From Prevotellaceae bacterium UBA6974 (GTDB taxonomy: Bacteria; Bacteroidota; Bacteroidia; Bacteroidales; Bacteroidaceae), in the NCBI GenBank assembly GCA_002450165.1, contig DJYQ01000023.1:1-22522 (forward strand): a stretch of DNA of 22,522 bases. The letters are read 5' to 3'. The notes beneath the pieces were generated by a model. It saw only the letters and a list, made by a program, of their open reading frames with translations, was not told where the DNA came from and ran no database searches. The translations under genes and the position numbers were made by a program. Below, in pieces: positions 19,976-22,522 of this stretch (positions within the stretch are counted from its first letter, which is position 1; each line of letters opens with the position of its first letter).

Positions 19976-22522
19976 ATGAAACGATTACTACTTTTCCAGC
20001 GATTCTTCGCTGCAGTTCTGCTGCTGGCAGTCAGCACCCTGTCGTGGGCAGGGGTGTATGACTATGATGTTGAAATAGATGGTATTTACTACTTTATCAA
20101 TGATGATGATGCTACAGCCAGTGTCACTGGAGTTGATTGGGATAATTTTTCATACTCTGTTGTGATTCCTTCTGCTATACTACAGGGTGACAATACGTGG
20201 TATAGCGTGACAAGCATTGGAGAAGAAGCTTTCTATGGTTGCAGTGGTCTGACATCAGTAACCATTCCCAACAGTGTGACAAGCATTGGAATAGATGCTT
20301 TCTATGGTTGCAGTGGCCTGACATCCATCACTATCCCCAACAGCGTGACAAGCATTGGAGGTGGGGCTTTCTGGGGCTGCAGCGGCCTGACATCAGTAAC
20401 CATTGGCAACAGTGTGACAAGCATTAGAAACAATGCTTTCCGTGATTGCAGCGGCCTGATATCAGTGTCCATTCCCAACAGCGTGACAAGCATTGGACAA
20501 TCGGCTTTCGATGGTTGCAGCGGCTTGACATCAGTAACTATTCCCAATAGTGTGACAAGCATTGGCAATTATGCTTTCCGTGGTTGCAGAGGCCTGACAT
20601 CAATAACCATCCCCAACAGTGTGACCAGCATTGGAAGAGACGCTTTCTATAATTGCAGCGGCCTGACATCAGTAACCATTGGCAATAGTGTGACTCGCAT
20701 TGGAGACTTGGCTTTCTATGGTTGCAGCGGACTGACATCAGTCACCATACCCAACAGCGTGACAAGCATAGGCAGGTATGCCTTCTCTGGTTGCTCCGGA
20801 CTGACATCAGTCACCATACCTAACAGCGTGACAAGCATTGGAGAAGAAGCTTTCTCTGGTTGCCGTAGCCTAACATCAATAACTATTCCCAACAGTGTGA
20901 CAAGCATTGGATACCAAGCTTTCCGTGGTTGCAGCGGCTTGACATCAGTGACCATTCCAAACAGTGTGACAAGCATTGGAAATTATGCTTTCTATGATTG
21001 CAGTAGCCTGACATCAGTAACACTTAACGCAAATGATATAGTATCAAAGACATATTCATCCAGCAGTAATCTTGGAACAATATTTGGCAGTCAAGTGAAA
21101 GAATATGTTCTGGGGGATGACGTAAAGGGCATTGGAAGTTATGCATTCTATAAATGCAGCAGCCTGACATCAGTGACCATTGGCAATAGCGTGACAAGCA
21201 TCGGAGAGAATGCTTTCTTTAATTGCAGTAGCCTGACATCAGTAACTATTCCTAACAGTGTGACAAGCATTGGAGAAGGTGCTTTCTCTGGTTGCTCCGG
21301 ACTGACATCAGTCACCATACCCAACAGCGTGACGAGTATAGGAGTATATGCTTTCGAAGATTGCAGCAGCCTGACATCAGTGTCCATTCCCTACGATGTG
21401 ACAGTTATTTGGGAAGGTCTCTTCATGGGCTGTTCTGCACTAACACACATCACTATTCCCAACAGTGTGACACTCATTAGATACGCTGCTTTTGAAGGTT
21501 GTATCAACCTAACATCCATAACTATACCTAGTAATGTGACAGCTATTGGCTTTAGAGCCTTTAAAGATTGTTCTAACCTTACATCTATCATTATACCCAA
21601 TAGTGTGAAGGAAATTGGTTATAATGCTTTTGAAAACTGTGTTGAACTCAAAAAAGTTATATGTCAGGCACAAAATGTTCCCACAACGGGTAGTAATTGT
21701 TTCAGTGGCATAACCCTCAATTCTGCCACATTATATGTACCGGCATCATCCATAGAGTTGTACAAATCTGCAGACCAGTGGAAAAACTTTGGCACTATTC
21801 TGCCAATCGGGGATGATACAAGTTCTAATATTCAGTTTGCCGATGCTGCGGTTAAGGCTATCTGTGTTGCCAACTGGGATACAGACGGCGATGGTGAGCT
21901 GTCGGAAGAAGAGGCTGCACAAGTGAAGGATATAGGAACAGTATTTCAATCCAATGAGACAATAACATCTTTCGATGAACTGCAGTACTTCACAGGACTG
22001 AGCAGCATTGGAGAATTTGCTTTCTATGGATGCAGTAAAATGACCTCCGTAACCATCCCAAATAGCATGATAAGCATTGATGACTGGGCTTTAGGTTGTT
22101 GCAGAGGCTTGACATCTATAACCATACCCAAGAGTGTTACTAACATAGGGATGTCGGCATTCTCTGAATGTAGCTGTTTGACCTCAATCAAGGTAGCAGT
22201 TGATAATCCAAAATACGACTCCAGACACAACTGTAAAGCTATTATAGAGACATCAACAAATACGTTGATTGCTGGTTGTCAGAACACTATTATTCCCGAC
22301 AACGTTATTAGCATAGGAATTGCGGCTTTCAAAGGTTGCAGTAGTCTAGCATCAATAACAATTCCAAATAGTGTAACCAGCATAGGGGAAGATGCTTTTA
22401 TGTGGTGCTATGATCTAGCATCAGTAACCATCCCCAACAGCGTAACAAGTATTGGAGAACGTGCTTTCGAGGATTGCTTCAACCTGACTTCAGTAACTCT
22501 GGAGAGCAATGCCATCGTGTCT
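19976..22522 (+). CDS. BspA-type leucine-rich-repeat surface protein, 5' part (runs off the window)
   Basis: The frame is open for 849 codons to the window edge. Residues 1-25 form a signal peptide (basic MKR, hydrophobic core AAVLLLAVS, probable cut after SWA25). From residue 78 come LRR_5/BspA repeats of 23 residues (LTSVTIPNS, VTSIG, xxAF, xxC). The first twelve are encoded by 69-bp DNA repeats in perfect register from 20207 to 21034. After an irregular insert (about 350-383) eight more follow. Then come a cap (LYVPASSIELYKSADQWKNF), an EF-hand-like loop DTDGDGELSEEE at 635-646, and a second block of six repeats. Such proteins are exported and bind host or bacterial surfaces; the ligand here is unknown. 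The C-terminal anchor or sorting signal is outside the window. Confidence 0.92.
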   Translation, partial: MKRLLLFQRFFAAVLLLAVSTLSWAGVYDYDVEIDGIYYFINDDDATASVTGVDWDNFSYSVVIPSAILQGDNTWYSVTSIGEEAFYGCSGLTSVTIPNSVTSIGIDAFYGCSGLTSITIPNSVTSIGGGAFWGCSGLTSVTIGNSVTSIRNNAFRDCSGLISVSIPNSVTSIGQSAFDGCSGLTSVTIPNSVTSIGNYAFRGCRGLTSITIPNSVTSIGRDAFYNCSGLTSVTIGNSVTRIGDLAFYGCSGLTSVTIPNSVTSIGRYAFSGCSGLTSVTIPNSVTSIGEEAFSGCRSLTSITIPNSVTSIGYQAFRGCSGLTSVTIPNSVTSIGNYAFYDCSSLTSVTLNANDIVSKTYSSSSNLGTIFGSQVKEYVLGDDVKGIGSYAFYKCSSLTSVTIGNSVTSIGENAFFNCSSLTSVTIPNSVTSIGEGAFSGCSGLTSVTIPNSVTSIGVYAFEDCSSLTSVSIPYDVTVIWEGLFMGCSALTHITIPNSVTLIRYAAFEGCINLTSITIPSNVTAIGFRAFKDCSNLTSIIIPNSVKEIGYNAFENCVELKKVICQAQNVPTTGSNCFSGITLNSATLYVPASSIELYKSADQWKNFGTILPIGDDTSSNIQFADAAVKAICVANWDTDGDGELSEEEAAQVKDIGTVFQSNETITSFDELQYFTGLSSIGEFAFYGCSKMTSVTIPNSMISIDDWALGCCRGLTSITIPKSVTNIGMSAFSECSCLTSIKVAVDNPKYDSRHNCKAIIETSTNTLIAGCQNTIIPDNVISIGIAAFKGCSSLASITIPNSVTSIGEDAFMWCYDLASVTIPNSVTSIGERAFEDCFNLTSVTLESNAIVS
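20207..21034 (+). repeat. 69-bp tandem coding repeats (12 units)
   Basis: Each unit begins GTGACAAGCATTGG or a close variant and encodes 23 residues. Twelve units fit without an indel (GTG at 20207, and again at 20966 exactly 11 x 69 later). Variation concentrates in the two residues before AF and the two after it, while the IPNSVTSIG codons stay nearly identical. This fits recent expansion or gene conversion. Frameless reads on both strands here are shadows of this repeat. Confidence 0.9.

Noticed and set aside
20302..20976. Several open frames on the minus strand with repeats such as PMLVTLLGIVTDV
   Set aside because: They are antisense shadows of the 69-bp LRR coding repeats; the plus frame is open for 849 codons with a signal peptide and a known fold.
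20207..21034. CRISPR or satellite repeat
   Set aside because: The 69-bp period keeps one long reading frame with LRR logic, so these are coding repeats.

Overview
The window looks like chromosomal DNA of a Bacteroidales bacterium (Prevotella/Bacteroides type). Three signs support this. Promoter-like sites follow the Bacteroidetes TAnnTTTG (-7) / TTTG or TTG (-33) pattern instead of TATAAT. The carbamoyltransferase is of the N-succinyl/N-acetylornithine type known from Bacteroides. The right end encodes a BspA-type leucine-rich-repeat surface protein. Shine-Dalgarno sites are mostly absent, and many genes overlap by 1 to 14 bases.

Region 1 (1-10044, + strand). The 3' end of a tRNA gene and its terminator are followed by a tightly packed ten-gene arginine/proline operon: argR, a GNAT acyltransferase, argG, argC, argD, proC, proB, proA, an AMP-forming acyl-CoA synthetase and argF'. 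The stretch just before the argR start matches the ARG-box consensus at 16 of 18 positions, so the whole unit is probably controlled by its own first gene. Residue 90 of ArgF' (Ser, not Glu) points to succinylated intermediates. argB, argH, the final deacylase and carAB are not in the window. Proline and arginine synthesis, which compete for glutamate, appear to be co-transcribed.

Region 2 (10051-14488, - strand). A convergent housekeeping operon reads efp, glycosyltransferase, radC, a SufT/MIP18-type protein, lpxH and an aldose epimerase-like gene. A good promoter lies before efp. The last gene ends 6 bases from the argF' stop.

Region 3 (14589-18795, + strand). Divergent from efp comes rpmH, which is too short for usual ORF cut-offs, with its terminator. 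A second promoter then drives a PASTA-domain membrane protein, rluD, ddl and a PlsC-like acyltransferase, which together have an envelope-building flavour.

Region 4 (18796-22522). This is the accessory part. It holds a truncated RhuM-family gene between two non-coding arrays that both have an 11-bp period, one of which has 12 units with no indel. Next comes a roughly 325-nt strongly structured RNA with its own promoter-like site and a T6 terminator, whose terminator stem competes with an upstream helix. Last is the start of a large secreted BspA-like LRR gene that runs off the window. The gene-poor stretch before it looks like a long, possibly attenuating leader RNA for the surface protein. 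This is the most interesting candidate in the window.
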